DNA of 64,000 nucleotides from Rhodococcus tukisamuensis NBRC 100609 (GCF_001894985.1 NZ_BCXG01000004.1:124001-188000), one strand, 5' to 3'; shown: positions 51,620-60,345, counted from the stretch's first letter. Numbers and translations are program-made. The notes: generated by a model from the sequence alone, not told the origin.

Positions 51620-53143
51620 ATGATCCTTCCCGACACCGACAGCCTGCGGACCCGGGCCGAGGCGGCGCTGGCCGCGTGCGGGGCCCGCGACGACCATCCC
51701 AACCCCGAAGGCGCGCTGACGGCCCGCACCCCGATCACCGGCGGCGTCCTGTGCCGGTTGACTCCGACCACATCGACGCAGGTCAGCGACGCCGTCGCCG
51801 ACGCGCACGACGCCTTCCTCCGGTGGCGGACGGTGCCGGCGCCGCAGCGCGGCGCGCTGGTCCGGCGGCTCGGCGAACTGCTGACCGAGCACAAGTCGGA
51901 CCTCGCGGCCCTCGTCACGCTCGAAGCGGGGAAGATCACCTCCGAGGCGCTCGGCGAGGTGCAGGAGATGATCGACGTCTGCGAGTTCGCGGTCGGGTTG
52001 TCCCGGCAGTTGTACGGCCGCACGATGCCGTCCGAGCGCGCGGGCCACCGCCTGATGGAGACCTGGCACCCGCTCGGTGTGGTCGCGGTGATCTCCGCGT
52101 TCAACTTCCCCGTGGCGGTGTGGTCCTGGAACACCGCGCTCGCCCTGGTCTGCGGCGACACCGTGGTCTGGAAGCCGTCCGAACTGACGCCGCTCACCGC
52201 GATCGCGTGTGATGCGTTGCTGCGCCGGGCCGCCGAGGACGTGGGTGCGCCGGCCGGGGTCCATCGCCTGGTCCTCGGCGCCGGGCCGGTCGGCGAGCAG
52301 CTCGTCGACGACCCGCGGGTCGCCCTGGTAAGCGCGACCGGGTCGGTCCGGATGGGCCGGGCGGTCGGGCTGCGGGTCGCGCAACGCCTCGGTCGATGCC
52401 TGCTCGAGCTCGGCGGCAACAACGCGGCCGTGGTCGCGCCGTCCGCGGATCTCGACCTGGCCGTGCGCGGGATCGTGTTCTCCGCGGCCGGGACTGCCGG
52501 CCAGCGCTGCACCAGCCTGCGCCGGCTGATCGTGCACTCCTCGGTCGCCGACGAGACGATCGAGCGGGTCGCTTCCGCCTTCCGGCAACTCCGGGTCGGC
52601 AACCCGCTCGAGGCGGACACCCTCGTCGGTCCACTGATCCGCGAACGGTCCTGGGAGGCCATGACGGCCGCGCTGGACAAGGCCCGGGCGGACGGCGGCA
52701 CCCTGGTGTGTGGCGGCGAACGGGTGGAGTCGGGCGGCGGTCACTACGTCTCCCCCGCGCTGGTCCGGATGCCCGCGCAGACCGCGGTGGTGCGTGAGGA
52801 GACCTTCGCCCCAATCCTGTACGTGCTCACCTACGAGACCCTCGACGAGGCGATCGCGCTGCACAACGATGTGCCGCAGGGGCTTTCGTCCTCGATCTTC
52901 ACCACCGACCAGCGCGAGGCCGAGCGGTTCCTCGCGGCCGACGGCTCCGACTGCGGGATCGCCAACGTGAACATCGGCACCTCCGGCGCGGAGATCGGCG
53001 GCGCCTTCGGCGGCGAGAAGGAGACCGGGGGCGGCCGCGAGTCGGGATCCGATGCGTGGAAGGCCTACATGCGGCGCGCCACCAACACCGTCAACTACTC
53101 CGATCAGCTTCCGCTCGCCCAGGGTGTGAAGTTCGGGCGCTGA
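51620..53143 (+). CDS. pcd: Alpha-aminoadipate semialdehyde dehydrogenase
   Basis: NAD(P)-dependent aldehyde dehydrogenase, 507 residues, oxidising alpha-aminoadipate 6-semialdehyde (or its cyclic form, piperideine-6-carboxylate) to alpha-aminoadipate. Motifs: VISAFNFPVAVWSWNTALAL, VVWKPSELTPL, SATGSVRMG, catalytic Glu in LLELGGNNA, nucleophile Cys297 in GTAGQRCTSLRR, and EETFAPILYV. ATG 51620 has AAAGGA upstream. It completes the lysine route begun by Lat and lies opposite lrpA, as Rv3293 does near Rv3291c. It converges on the SDR gene across repeat copy B. Confidence 0.93.
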   Translation: MILPDTDSLRTRAEAALAACGARDDHPNPEGALTARTPITGGVLCRLTPTTSTQVSDAVADAHDAFLRWRTVPAPQRGALVRRLGELLTEHKSDLAALVTLEAGKITSEALGEVQEMIDVCEFAVGLSRQLYGRTMPSERAGHRLMETWHPLGVVAVISAFNFPVAVWSWNTALALVCGDTVVWKPSELTPLTAIACDALLRRAAEDVGAPAGVHRLVLGAGPVGEQLVDDPRVALVSATGSVRMGRAVGLRVAQRLGRCLLELGGNNAAVVAPSADLDLAVRGIVFSAAGTAGQRCTSLRRLIVHSSVADETIERVASAFRQLRVGNPLEADTLVGPLIRERSWEAMTAALDKARADGGTLVCGGERVESGGGHYVSPALVRMPAQTAVVREETFAPILYVLTYETLDEAIALHNDVPQGLSSSIFTTDQREAERFLAADGSDCGIANVNIGTSGAEIGGAFGGEKETGGGRESGSDAWKAYMRRATNTVNYSDQLPLAQGVKFGR

Positions 53144-53149
53144 CGTGCC

Positions 53150-53207
53150 TTTGCGCACTCTTGGTAGCAGTAGCAGCCAGAAGTACTCACAGGCGGCGGA
53201 GCCGCTC
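53150..53207. repeat. Dispersed palindromic repeat, copy B (degenerate)
   Basis: TTGCGCACTCTTGGTAGC, a short spacer, CAGAAGTACTCACAGG, then CGGCGGAGCCGC. This matches the order of elements in copy A at 1121-1182 but has imperfect arms (about 10 of 14 pairs). The stop codon of the minus-strand SDR gene (53187-53189) is inside it. It fills the gap between convergent pcd and the SDR gene and may act as a terminator. Confidence 0.65.
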
Positions 53208-54023
53208 GTCGTAGTCGGCGCGCGCCCTCGCATCCACCGAGTCGACGGCCCGGTTGCCGCCGACGACCTTGCGGACCAACCCGACCAGTGGCTCCGGCGC
53301 GAGCGCGAGCGCGACGTCCACGGCCGCCAGGTAGCCGGGGACCGGGGTCTGTGCCCGACGCGTCGAGACCGTGCGCACGACCGCCGCCGCGATGTCCTCG
53401 GGGTCGACCGTCGGCAGTCCCTTGCCCAGCGGAAGCCCGGAGGTCAGCGTGGTGCGGACCGCGCTGGGCAGCACGGTGGACACACTGACCCCGTGTTCGG
53501 CAAACTCCAGCCGGGCCGTCGACGAGAGTCCCACGGCCGCAAACTTGCTGGCGTTGTAGACGGCCAGCCCCGGGATCGCGACCTTGCCCGCGAGCGAGGC
53601 GACATTGACGATGTGGCCGCGGCCGCGGGTGATCATCGCCGGGGTCACCGCCCGCATGCCGTGGATCAGCCCCCACACGTTCACGTCGATCGTGGCCTCG
53701 CCGATCTCGTCCGGCTCCTCGAGGAACGGCGCGACCGGCATCACCCCGGCGTTGCCGACCAGCACGTCGACGGGCCCGAGGTCGGCCGTCACCGCCGTCA
53801 CGCAGGCGTCCCACGACGCCCTGGTCCGCACGTCCAGCGTGTACGCCCCTGCCGCCGAACCGATCTCGGCCACCACCTCGTCAGCCGCGGCACGATCGAG
53901 GTCGGCGACCGCCACCCTGGCGCCGCGCGCGGCCATGGCGTGCGCGGTGGAGCGACCAATTCCGCGCCCCGCACCGGTGATCAGGACGACGGCTCCGCGC
54001 AGGTCAATCCCGGGGTACTTCAC
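53187..54023 (-). CDS. Short-chain dehydrogenase/reductase
   Basis: A classical SDR of 278 residues. The NAD(P) motif is VLITGAGRGIGRSTA, followed by VLVGNAGVMPVAPF, the catalytic serine in HIVNVASLAGK, and Tyr-x3-Lys in YNASKFAAVGLS. ADLDR after strand 2 suggests a preference for NAD(H). The C-terminal extension of about 40 residues is basic. It starts at GTG 54023, overlapping the monooxygenase stop by 4 nt, so it is the third gene of a coupled operon. It could make the ketone oxidised by the Baeyer-Villiger enzyme. The stop codon lies in repeat copy B. Confidence 0.92.
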   Translation of the reverse strand: MKYPGIDLRGAVVLITGAGRGIGRSTAHAMAARGARVAVADLDRAAADEVVAEIGSAAGAYTLDVRTRASWDACVTAVTADLGPVDVLVGNAGVMPVAPFLEEPDEIGEATIDVNVWGLIHGMRAVTPAMITRGRGHIVNVASLAGKVAIPGLAVYNASKFAAVGLSSTARLEFAEHGVSVSTVLPSAVRTTLTSGLPLGKGLPTVDPEDIAAAVVRTVSTRRAQTPVPGYLAAVDVALALAPEPLVGLVRKVVGGNRAVDSVDARARADYDERLRRL

Positions 54024-55483
54024 CGAGTCTCCATCTCGTAGGCGCGCTCGTCGAACTCGCCGAGCCTGGTCTTCATCCGCGCGGTGGACCACGGCCAGTT
54101 GAAGCTGTTGCGCCCGTTGACGTCCAGGAAGTAGCTCTGGCATCCACCGGCGTTGTAGACGGTGGTGGCCAGCGCCTGCTGCACCTCGGCGTTGAAGGCC
54201 GCCTGCACCTCCGGGCGGGTCTCCATCCGGGTCCAGTTGCCGTCCCTGGCCGCGGCGATCGCCTTCGCCAGGTAACCCAGCTGCGCCTCGAGGATCATGA
54301 ACGCCGAGGTGTGGCCGGTGCCGAGTGCCGGGCCCAGCAGCACGTAGGCATTGGGGAACCCGGCGATCGTGGTGCCGAGATAGGCCTGCGGGCTGCCCTT
54401 CCAGTGCTCGTCGAGGCTGCGGCCCTCGCCGTCGAAGATCTTGCCGCCGATCGGCATGTCGAGGATGTGGAAGCCGGTGCCGAGGATGATCGCGTCGACC
54501 TCCCGCTCGGCACCGTCGGCCCCGACCACCGTGTTGCCCCGGACGGAGGCGACCGCGTTGGGGTGCACCTCGACGTTGGGCCGGGTCAGCGCCGGCAGGT
54601 AGGTGTTCGACAGCAGCAGGCGCTTGCAACCGAGGGTGTAGTCGGGCGTGAGGGCCTTCCGCAGCTCGGGGTCGCGGACCTGGGCACGCAGCTGCGCCTT
54701 GCCGATCTGCTGCACGATCCGCAGGATCCACGGGTGCCGGAACCCCAGCCCGAGCGCCTCCATGATCGAGTACTCGATCGCGCGCAGGACGCGGTGCGCG
54801 CCCGGAATCCGGCGCATCACCCAGCGTTCCGCCTGCGGCACGTGATGGTCCGGCTTCGGCAGCACCCACTGCGCGGTGCGCTGGTAGAGGTGAAGCTCCC
54901 CCACGCTCGGTGCGATCGCGGGCACGAACTGTACCGCGGAGGCGCCGGTGCCGACGACCGCCACGCGCTTGCCCGCCAGGTCGTAGTCGTGATCCCAGCG
55001 TGATGAATGAAACACCTTGCCGCCGAAGGTGTCCAGGCCGGGGATCGGCGGCACCAGTGGTTCGTTCCAGGGGCCGACGGCCGCGACCACGGAGTTCGCG
55101 GTGAGCGTGCCGCTCGAGGTCTGCAGCACCCAGCGATGGGCCGACTCGTCCCAGTCCGCGCGGATCAGCTCGGTGCCGAAACGCACATGCGCGTCGACCC
55201 CGTGTTCGGCAGCGGTGCGGTCGATGTAGCGACGGATCTCGTCCTGCCCCGCGAACAGCCTGCTCCACTCCGGATTCGGCGCGAACGAGAACGAGTACAG
55301 CCCGGACGGGACGTCGCAGGCACACCCGGGGTAGTCGTTGTCGCGCCAGGTGCCGCCGAGCGAATCGCCCTTCTCGAGGATCGCGAAGTCCGTGATCCCC
55401 ATCCGCCGCAGGGTGATCCCGGCGCCGATGCCGGAGATGCCGGCCCCGACGACGAGGACCTCGTAGTGCTGTTCCTGTGTCAT
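54020..55483 (-). CDS. Flavin monooxygenase, type I Baeyer-Villiger
   Basis: FAD- and NADPH-dependent monooxygenase, 487 residues. It has an FAD Rossmann motif VVGAGISGIGAG (11-22), the type I Baeyer-Villiger fingerprint FxGxxxHxxxW[PD] at 153-164 (FGGKVFHSSRWD), and a second Rossmann motif VVGTGASAVQ (177-186). SLGGTWRDNDYPGCACD is also typical. Such enzymes insert oxygen next to a ketone to form an ester or lactone. It overlaps the patatin gene upstream (ATGA) and the SDR downstream (GTGA), forming a three-gene coupled operon. The gene set loosely recalls the mymA region of M. tuberculosis, but the actual substrate is unknown. Confidence 0.93.
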   Translation of the reverse strand: MTQEQHYEVLVVGAGISGIGAGITLRRMGITDFAILEKGDSLGGTWRDNDYPGCACDVPSGLYSFSFAPNPEWSRLFAGQDEIRRYIDRTAAEHGVDAHVRFGTELIRADWDESAHRWVLQTSSGTLTANSVVAAVGPWNEPLVPPIPGLDTFGGKVFHSSRWDHDYDLAGKRVAVVGTGASAVQFVPAIAPSVGELHLYQRTAQWVLPKPDHHVPQAERWVMRRIPGAHRVLRAIEYSIMEALGLGFRHPWILRIVQQIGKAQLRAQVRDPELRKALTPDYTLGCKRLLLSNTYLPALTRPNVEVHPNAVASVRGNTVVGADGAEREVDAIILGTGFHILDMPIGGKIFDGEGRSLDEHWKGSPQAYLGTTIAGFPNAYVLLGPALGTGHTSAFMILEAQLGYLAKAIAAARDGNWTRMETRPEVQAAFNAEVQQALATTVYNAGGCQSYFLDVNGRNSFNWPWSTARMKTRLGEFDERAYEMETR

Positions 55484-56415
55484 ACGAAGGCCTTTCGAGT
55501 CGTGCGCAGGGCGGCCTCCAACGTGGCCAGACGCCTGCGGTCGTCCATGAAGTTCGGGCCCATCACGGCGAGGTCCTCGGCGGTGGCGTCGAGCCTGACG
55601 ACCCGGGTGCCCGCCGCCGTGGCGGCGGCGATCTCCGCGTCCAGGCCGGCGCTCATCCAGCTGCGCAGGACCAGTCGCTCCGCACGGGCGGCGCCGCGGG
55701 CGCGCACGGGGCCGGTGGAGGCCATCGGCGCCAGCACCACCAGTTCGTCGAGTTCGAGCGGAGCAACCAGGTCCGCGGACGCGGTCGAGGCCGCGCCGCC
55801 GTCGACGTAGCGCCTGCCCCCGATCCGGACCGGCGGCATCCACCCCGGGATCGCCCAGGACGCGCGAAGCGCCTGCGAGAGTGTCGCTTCCGGCGAGCCG
55901 GGCGAGCCGAACGCGACGCGGGTGCCGGTGTCGTAGTCCATCGCGACCAGCCAGGTCGCGGGGTGCGGGACCCAGTCACGGTCGGGGTTCAGTCCCACCG
56001 CGAGCCGGTGCAGCCAGGACGCGTCGCCCCCGCCGGTCGGCAGCAGTCCGCTCAGCGCCGTCGCGGGCGCCACCTCGTGGCGCAGGCCCGCGCGGACGAG
56101 CGTCGGCGAGCCCACGCCGAGTCGGGGCAGCGGTGGCATCCGGCCGGGCGCGTCCGCGAGGTGATCGCGCAGCGCCGGATGGGTCGGCTGCTCCCCCAGC
56201 TGCATGGACAGCAACTCGCCGACGCTGACCCCGCTACCGAGCATGGTGACCAGTTCCGCCCCCGCGGAGGTGCCGACGAGGACGTCCGCGTCACGGGGAT
56301 CCCAGCCGAGCCCGTCGCGGACCGCCACCAGCGCCGCCACCGTCCAGGCCGCGCCGAGGGTTCCGCCGCAGCCGATGACGAGGCCACGGCGGATTTGTGT
56401 GTCACTCGAAGTCAT
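55480..56415 (-). CDS. Patatin-like phospholipase/esterase
   Basis: A 311-residue patatin-fold hydrolase. The oxyanion loop is GCGGTLGAAW (15-24), the nucleophile elbow VGTSAGAEL with Ser50, and the dyad aspartate Asp205 in RRYVDGGAAS. Both catalytic residues are present, so it should be an active serine lipase or esterase. ATG 56415 begins 70 bp from the divergent TetR gene. Its stop overlaps the monooxygenase start (ATGA). In this operon it could hydrolyse the ester made by the Baeyer-Villiger enzyme. Confidence 0.9.
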   Translation of the reverse strand: MTSSDTQIRRGLVIGCGGTLGAAWTVAALVAVRDGLGWDPRDADVLVGTSAGAELVTMLGSGVSVGELLSMQLGEQPTHPALRDHLADAPGRMPPLPRLGVGSPTLVRAGLRHEVAPATALSGLLPTGGGDASWLHRLAVGLNPDRDWVPHPATWLVAMDYDTGTRVAFGSPGSPEATLSQALRASWAIPGWMPPVRIGGRRYVDGGAASTASADLVAPLELDELVVLAPMASTGPVRARGAARAERLVLRSWMSAGLDAEIAAATAAGTRVVRLDATAEDLAVMGPNFMDDRRRLATLEAALRTTRKAFV

Positions 56416-56484
56416 ATTCAGAAACTAGCAGTATTCGAATACGATGGGTATGCCAAATCTGAAGTTTCCCTGAACGGAGTTGCG
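56416..56484. promoter_or_regulatory. Divergent control region with perfect palindrome
   Basis: A 69-bp gap between the patatin and TetR starts, with the perfect 12-bp palindrome GTATTCGAATAC at 56431-56442. It is AT-rich compared with its surroundings. Position and symmetry make it the likely TetR operator for both directions. GGAG for the TetR gene is at 56476-56479. Confidence 0.65.
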
Positions 56485-57102
56485 ATGGCGCGAATGACCA
56501 GGTCGGAGAGTCAGGCCCAGACCAGGGCCGACCTGATCGCGACCGCGCGCGACCTGTTTCTCGCCGACGGGTACGCCGCAACCTCGCTGGAGAAGGTCGC
56601 CGAGCAGGCCGGTTACTCCAAGGGCGCGGTGTACTCCAACTTCCGCAACAAGAACGAGCTGTGCCTCGAGGTCCTCCAGCTGATCCACGTCACCAAGGGC
56701 GCCGAGGTGGCGGAGGTGATGTCGCAGCAGGCGCCGCTTGAGGATCGGTTGACGGCGTTCGAGAGCTGGGCGCAGCGCACGCTCGGGGACGTCGGATGGA
56801 CGACACTCGAGTTCGAGTTCATCGTGCTGGCGCGCCACGACCCGGAACTCCGGGCCGCGCTCGTGGCCAGCCTCGACATGGCGCGCGGCATCGTGGCCGC
56901 CCTACTCGGTGCGCTCGTGGCGTCCGGCGAGGTCGCGCTGCCGATGTCGGTGGACGACGCCGCGACCAGCGTGCTGAGCATGGGCGTCGGTCTCGGCATC
57001 CAGCGCGCCATCGACCCCACCATCTCGACCGGCATCGTCACCCGAAACCTCCGCGCGCTTCTCACCGCTGCCGGCTCCGCGGATCTACCCTCACAAGCGT
57101 GA
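56485..57102 (+). CDS. TetR-family regulator, divergent from the BVMO operon
   Basis: A 205-residue regulator. The N-terminal DNA-binding domain reads RADLIATARDLFLADGYAAT, SLEKVAEQAGYSKGAVYSNF, followed by RNKNELCLEVL; the rest is the helical ligand/dimer domain. ATG 56485 has GGAG six bases upstream. The gene faces the patatin-monooxygenase-SDR operon across 69 bp with a perfect palindrome, and its stop overlaps the start of the acyl-CoA dehydrogenase homologue (GTGA). It probably represses both sides until a substrate is present. M. tuberculosis also has a TetR gene (Rv3295) beside lhr, but equivalence is uncertain. Confidence 0.9.
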   Translation: MARMTRSESQAQTRADLIATARDLFLADGYAATSLEKVAEQAGYSKGAVYSNFRNKNELCLEVLQLIHVTKGAEVAEVMSQQAPLEDRLTAFESWAQRTLGDVGWTTLEFEFIVLARHDPELRAALVASLDMARGIVAALLGALVASGEVALPMSVDDAATSVLSMGVGLGIQRAIDPTISTGIVTRNLRALLTAAGSADLPSQA

Positions 57103-58121
57103 CGAACTGGCAGAAGCTCGCGCAGGACATCGCCGACGACGTGCTGTTCCCGGCCGCGGACAGCGTCGACGCCGACGGCGAGATCCCCGTGAGCCATTTC
57201 GAGGTGCTGGCCGACGCGGGCTTCTACGCGATGGCGGCGCCACCCGAGCGGGGCGGTCCCGCGCTCGAACTCGACGACCTGGTCGCGGTGGTGGAGACTC
57301 TCTGCGGCGGCTGCCTGGCCACCAGCTTCACCTGGCTGCAGCACCACGGCGTGGTCGCCGGACTCGCGGGCAGCCCGAATCAGATACTGCGCGAACGGCA
57401 CTGGGACGGTCTGCTCGACGGAACGGTCCGCGCCGGCGTCGCCTTTGCCGGGGCGATCCCCCAACCACCACTGCTGTACGCGCGCCGGGTGGAAGGCGGC
57501 TACCTGCTGGACGGGGTGGCGCCGTTCGTCACCGGCTGGGGCATCGTCGACCTGCTGCAGCTGAGCGCGCGTGACGAGTTCGACGACTCGATCGTGCACA
57601 CGCTCGTCGAGGCCGTCCCCGCCGCCGGAATCACCGTCGAGGACCTGCCGCTGATCGCGGCCCGCGGCAGCAACACCGTGCGCGTCCGCTTCGACGGGTA
57701 CGAGGTTTCCGACGACCGGGTCGTGAATGTGGCGTCCCCCGAGCAGTTCCGGGCCGGACAGACCTTCGGGTCGTGGCTCAACGCGTGCATGGCGACGGGG
57801 GTGACGCGGCGGTGCCTCACCGAGCTTGCCGAGCTGGGTTGTGACACGACCGTGTTGACGGACGAGCTCTCGGGTGTGCGCGCGAATCTCGATACGGCGC
57901 TTGCAGGTCGCGGCGATCTGTACGCCGCGAGAGCGCAGGCCAGCGAACTCGCACTGCGGGCCGCTGCCGCACTGGTGACGGCCACCGGCAGCGCCGCCGC
58001 CCTGAGCGGCAGCACGGCCGAACGACTGATGCGCGAGGCGACACTGACCCTCGTCGCGGCGTCACGCCCGCAGATCCGCCGCACGCTGCTGGACCGACTC
58101 GGCGGTGCGGCCGGCAACTGA
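57099..58121 (+). CDS. Acyl-CoA dehydrogenase family protein
   Basis: A 340-residue member of the acyl-CoA dehydrogenase superfamily. It has the N-terminal helical domain (LAQDIADDVLFPAADSVDAD), the middle beta-domain with GVAFAGAIPQPPL, GGYLLDGVAPFVTGW and VRVRFDGYEVSDDRVVN, and a C-terminal helical bundle. It is shorter than typical members (about 380) and I do not see the catalytic glutamate region clearly, so a role as an oxygenase- or hydroxylase-like member is possible. It starts at GTG 57099, overlapping the TetR stop by 4 nt. It ends 7 nt from the convergent membrane hydrolase gene. Confidence 0.75.
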   Translation: MTNWQKLAQDIADDVLFPAADSVDADGEIPVSHFEVLADAGFYAMAAPPERGGPALELDDLVAVVETLCGGCLATSFTWLQHHGVVAGLAGSPNQILRERHWDGLLDGTVRAGVAFAGAIPQPPLLYARRVEGGYLLDGVAPFVTGWGIVDLLQLSARDEFDDSIVHTLVEAVPAAGITVEDLPLIAARGSNTVRVRFDGYEVSDDRVVNVASPEQFRAGQTFGSWLNACMATGVTRRCLTELAELGCDTTVLTDELSGVRANLDTALAGRGDLYAARAQASELALRAAAALVTATGSAAALSGSTAERLMREATLTLVAASRPQIRRTLLDRLGGAAGN

Positions 58122-58128
58122 GCCGAGG

Positions 58129-59838
58129 CTACTCACCGGCGTCGATGACGGTCCGGAGGGTGGCGAGCTGCTCCGCGGTGAGACCCGCGGGTTGCAGGAC
58201 CGCATTCCATCCGTCGACGTACTCGGCCGTGTACTTGTGGCCGTGCCCGCCCGGAACGCCGGTGGAGAACGGCAGGTCGGCGGTGATCTGCCAGAACGTC
58301 ACAAACGGTATCCAAACCATGTCCTCGAGCACGTCCCGCCCGGGCGGCTGACCGATCCAGTCAGGCTCGCTCAGGACGAGGTTCGGACTCCACCAGACGA
58401 TCGGGTCGGAGGGGTGCATCAGGTACAGCACCCGGGTGCCGTCCCACGGGCTCCCCGTGGGAGGAATTCCGGCCTCGGGGTCGTTGCTGAACCGCACCGT
58501 CCGCCCGTTCTTGTAGACCGGCTCGACTTCCGGGCTCCCCGGCTCCCGCCGGTCGCTGAACTCACGGAACAGCGTGTTGAAGTTGGGAGGGCCGGCGAAC
58601 AACGTTCCCGAGGTGCGGTTGCGCAGGTCGTACTCACCGCTGAAGGCGGTCTCGCCGCCGAACGAGCCCAGGCTCTCCCCGGCGACGAACAGCTGGGGAC
58701 GGTTGTCCGGCGGTAGCTTCGACCACACGTCGTAGACCGCGTCGAACAGGTCGCGCCCGGCTTCCCTGGCCTTCGACTGGTCGACCAGGTAGGAAATCCA
58801 CGACGGCAGGTACGAGTACTGGATCGCCACGGTCGCCGCGTCGCCGCCGGTGAGGTACTCGAAGCTGTCCACCAGGGCCGGGTCCACCCAGCCGCTCCCG
58901 GTCGTGGTGACCACGAGCAGGTTGCCGCGCTGGAAACCTCCGGCCCGGCTGAGGTCCTCGACCGCCAACGCCGCCCGGGACTCGGAGTCCGCCGACGACG
59001 CCAGACCGGCGTAGGCGCGAATCGGTTCCAGGGCCGGGTGGTCGACGAACTGACCGATCTGGTCGGTGGACGGGCCGTCGCCGATGAAGCTGCGCCCCTG
59101 CCATCCCAGCGAATCCCACGGCACCACCGATCCCGGGCCCCCCGACCGCAGGCTGGTGGCCGGCTGCTGCACACCCTCCGGGGTCATCGTGTCGCGCAAC
59201 GAGAAGGCCCCGTTGGCGGCGCCGACGAGGCCGCCGAGCAGTACTCCCGAGACCACCGCGTAGACCAGCCCCGCGATGAGAAACCAGCCGACCACCCCCG
59301 CGGCCCGCCGCCCGATCCACCGGTTGAGCAGCCTCGCGCTCGCGCGGTACAGGCCGCGGACGCCGCGTCCGATCACCAGGAGGAGACAGAACACCACCGC
59401 CGCGACGACGGGCGCGAGGACCACGAGCGGGATGTTGTACTCCGTGACCCCCATCAACGCGCGGATCTGGTGCTGCCAGTACTGCCCGACGCCGAACGAG
59501 ACGGCGAACAGCACCACCGCACTGACGAGGAACACCAGCCAGGGCCGGCGCCCCGGACGCCGCGGAGACCGGTCGGCGAACGCCCGCCACACGAAGGCCG
59601 CGAACACTCCCAGCCCGTACCCGATCGCGGCGGTGATTCCACAGACCACTCCCTGCAGCAGACCCCCACGCGGAAGCAGCGACGGGGTGAACGACAGACA
59701 GGCGAAGACGAGTGCACCCCAGCAACCGGGAAGGGTGGCGTACAGCAGCTTCCGGCGCTCGCCGGACTCGGGCGGCGCACCGTCGTCGACTCCGGCGGCG
59801 GACGGACCGCCGGGCGAATCCAGGACCTTCGGCTCCAT
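58129..59838 (-). CDS. Membrane alpha/beta-hydrolase (Abhydrolase_9 type)
   Basis: A 569-residue protein. The N-terminal half has about five transmembrane helices (within 40-230, for example LVFACLSFTPSLLP and WLVFLVSAVVLFAVSFGVG). The C-terminal half is a hydrolase domain with LLVVTTTGSGWVDP and the nucleophile elbow VAGESLGSFGG (Ser389), then HPSDPIVWWSPNL. This two-part layout fits the Abhydrolase_9 family of actinobacterial membrane proteins; substrate unknown. The ATG at 59838 has GGAGG at ideal spacing; an in-frame GTG six bases earlier is too close to that site. It is followed convergently by the acyl-CoA dehydrogenase homologue. Confidence 0.85.
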   Translation of the reverse strand: MEPKVLDSPGGPSAAGVDDGAPPESGERRKLLYATLPGCWGALVFACLSFTPSLLPRGGLLQGVVCGITAAIGYGLGVFAAFVWRAFADRSPRRPGRRPWLVFLVSAVVLFAVSFGVGQYWQHQIRALMGVTEYNIPLVVLAPVVAAVVFCLLLVIGRGVRGLYRASARLLNRWIGRRAAGVVGWFLIAGLVYAVVSGVLLGGLVGAANGAFSLRDTMTPEGVQQPATSLRSGGPGSVVPWDSLGWQGRSFIGDGPSTDQIGQFVDHPALEPIRAYAGLASSADSESRAALAVEDLSRAGGFQRGNLLVVTTTGSGWVDPALVDSFEYLTGGDAATVAIQYSYLPSWISYLVDQSKAREAGRDLFDAVYDVWSKLPPDNRPQLFVAGESLGSFGGETAFSGEYDLRNRTSGTLFAGPPNFNTLFREFSDRREPGSPEVEPVYKNGRTVRFSNDPEAGIPPTGSPWDGTRVLYLMHPSDPIVWWSPNLVLSEPDWIGQPPGRDVLEDMVWIPFVTFWQITADLPFSTGVPGGHGHKYTAEYVDGWNAVLQPAGLTAEQLATLRTVIDAGE

Positions 59839-59862
59839 GGCCACCTCCGCCTACCGCACCGG

Positions 59863-60264
59863 CTACTCCCAGCCGGAGCTCGGAATCCACGTCCATATCG
59901 CCCAGATCACGACGACATCGATCGCGATGATCACGCTGGCCCACCCCGGGTGGTAGGGCAGCCACAGGAAGTTGACGACAACAGACAGTCCCGCGATGAC
60001 GACGGCCAGCGTCCGCGCCCAAATCCCGCCGCCGAGCAGGGCGACGCCCACCAGCGCGATCAGCACACCGAGCACGATGTGGATCCAGCCCCACACGGTC
60101 AGGTCGAACTCGTAGGTGTAGTCGGCACCGACGGCGAAGACCTCGTCGGCGACCGCGGCGATCCCTTGAAGAACCTGGAGGATACCGACGGTGACGAAGA
60201 GGACCGCGGCCCCGATCGACGTGCCGGCCGCGACATGCTGTTTGTGGCTCAACTGATCGGACAC
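59863..60264 (-). CDS. DUF7144-like membrane protein, copy 2
   Basis: A 133-residue four-helix membrane protein, a paralogue of the gene at 9509-9928. Shared order: GTSIGAAVLFVTVGILQVLQG, YTYEFDLTVWGWIHIVLGVL, ARTLAVVIAGLSVVVNFLWLPYHP and IIAIDVVVIWAIWTW. It starts at GTG 60264 with GAGAGGTG upstream. The membrane hydrolase gene follows after 24 nt on the same strand, so they may be co-transcribed. Divergent from lhr across 81 bp. Function unknown. Confidence 0.85.
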   Translation of the reverse strand: MSDQLSHKQHVAAGTSIGAAVLFVTVGILQVLQGIAAVADEVFAVGADYTYEFDLTVWGWIHIVLGVLIALVGVALLGGGIWARTLAVVIAGLSVVVNFLWLPYHPGWASVIIAIDVVVIWAIWTWIPSSGWE

Positions 60265-60345
60265 GACGGTTCACCTCTCCGGACTCGGAAACGCTGCGCC
60301 CCCTCAGTGTGCGCCCATCCGCCCGTGTCGGTGGGCCGAGGCACT

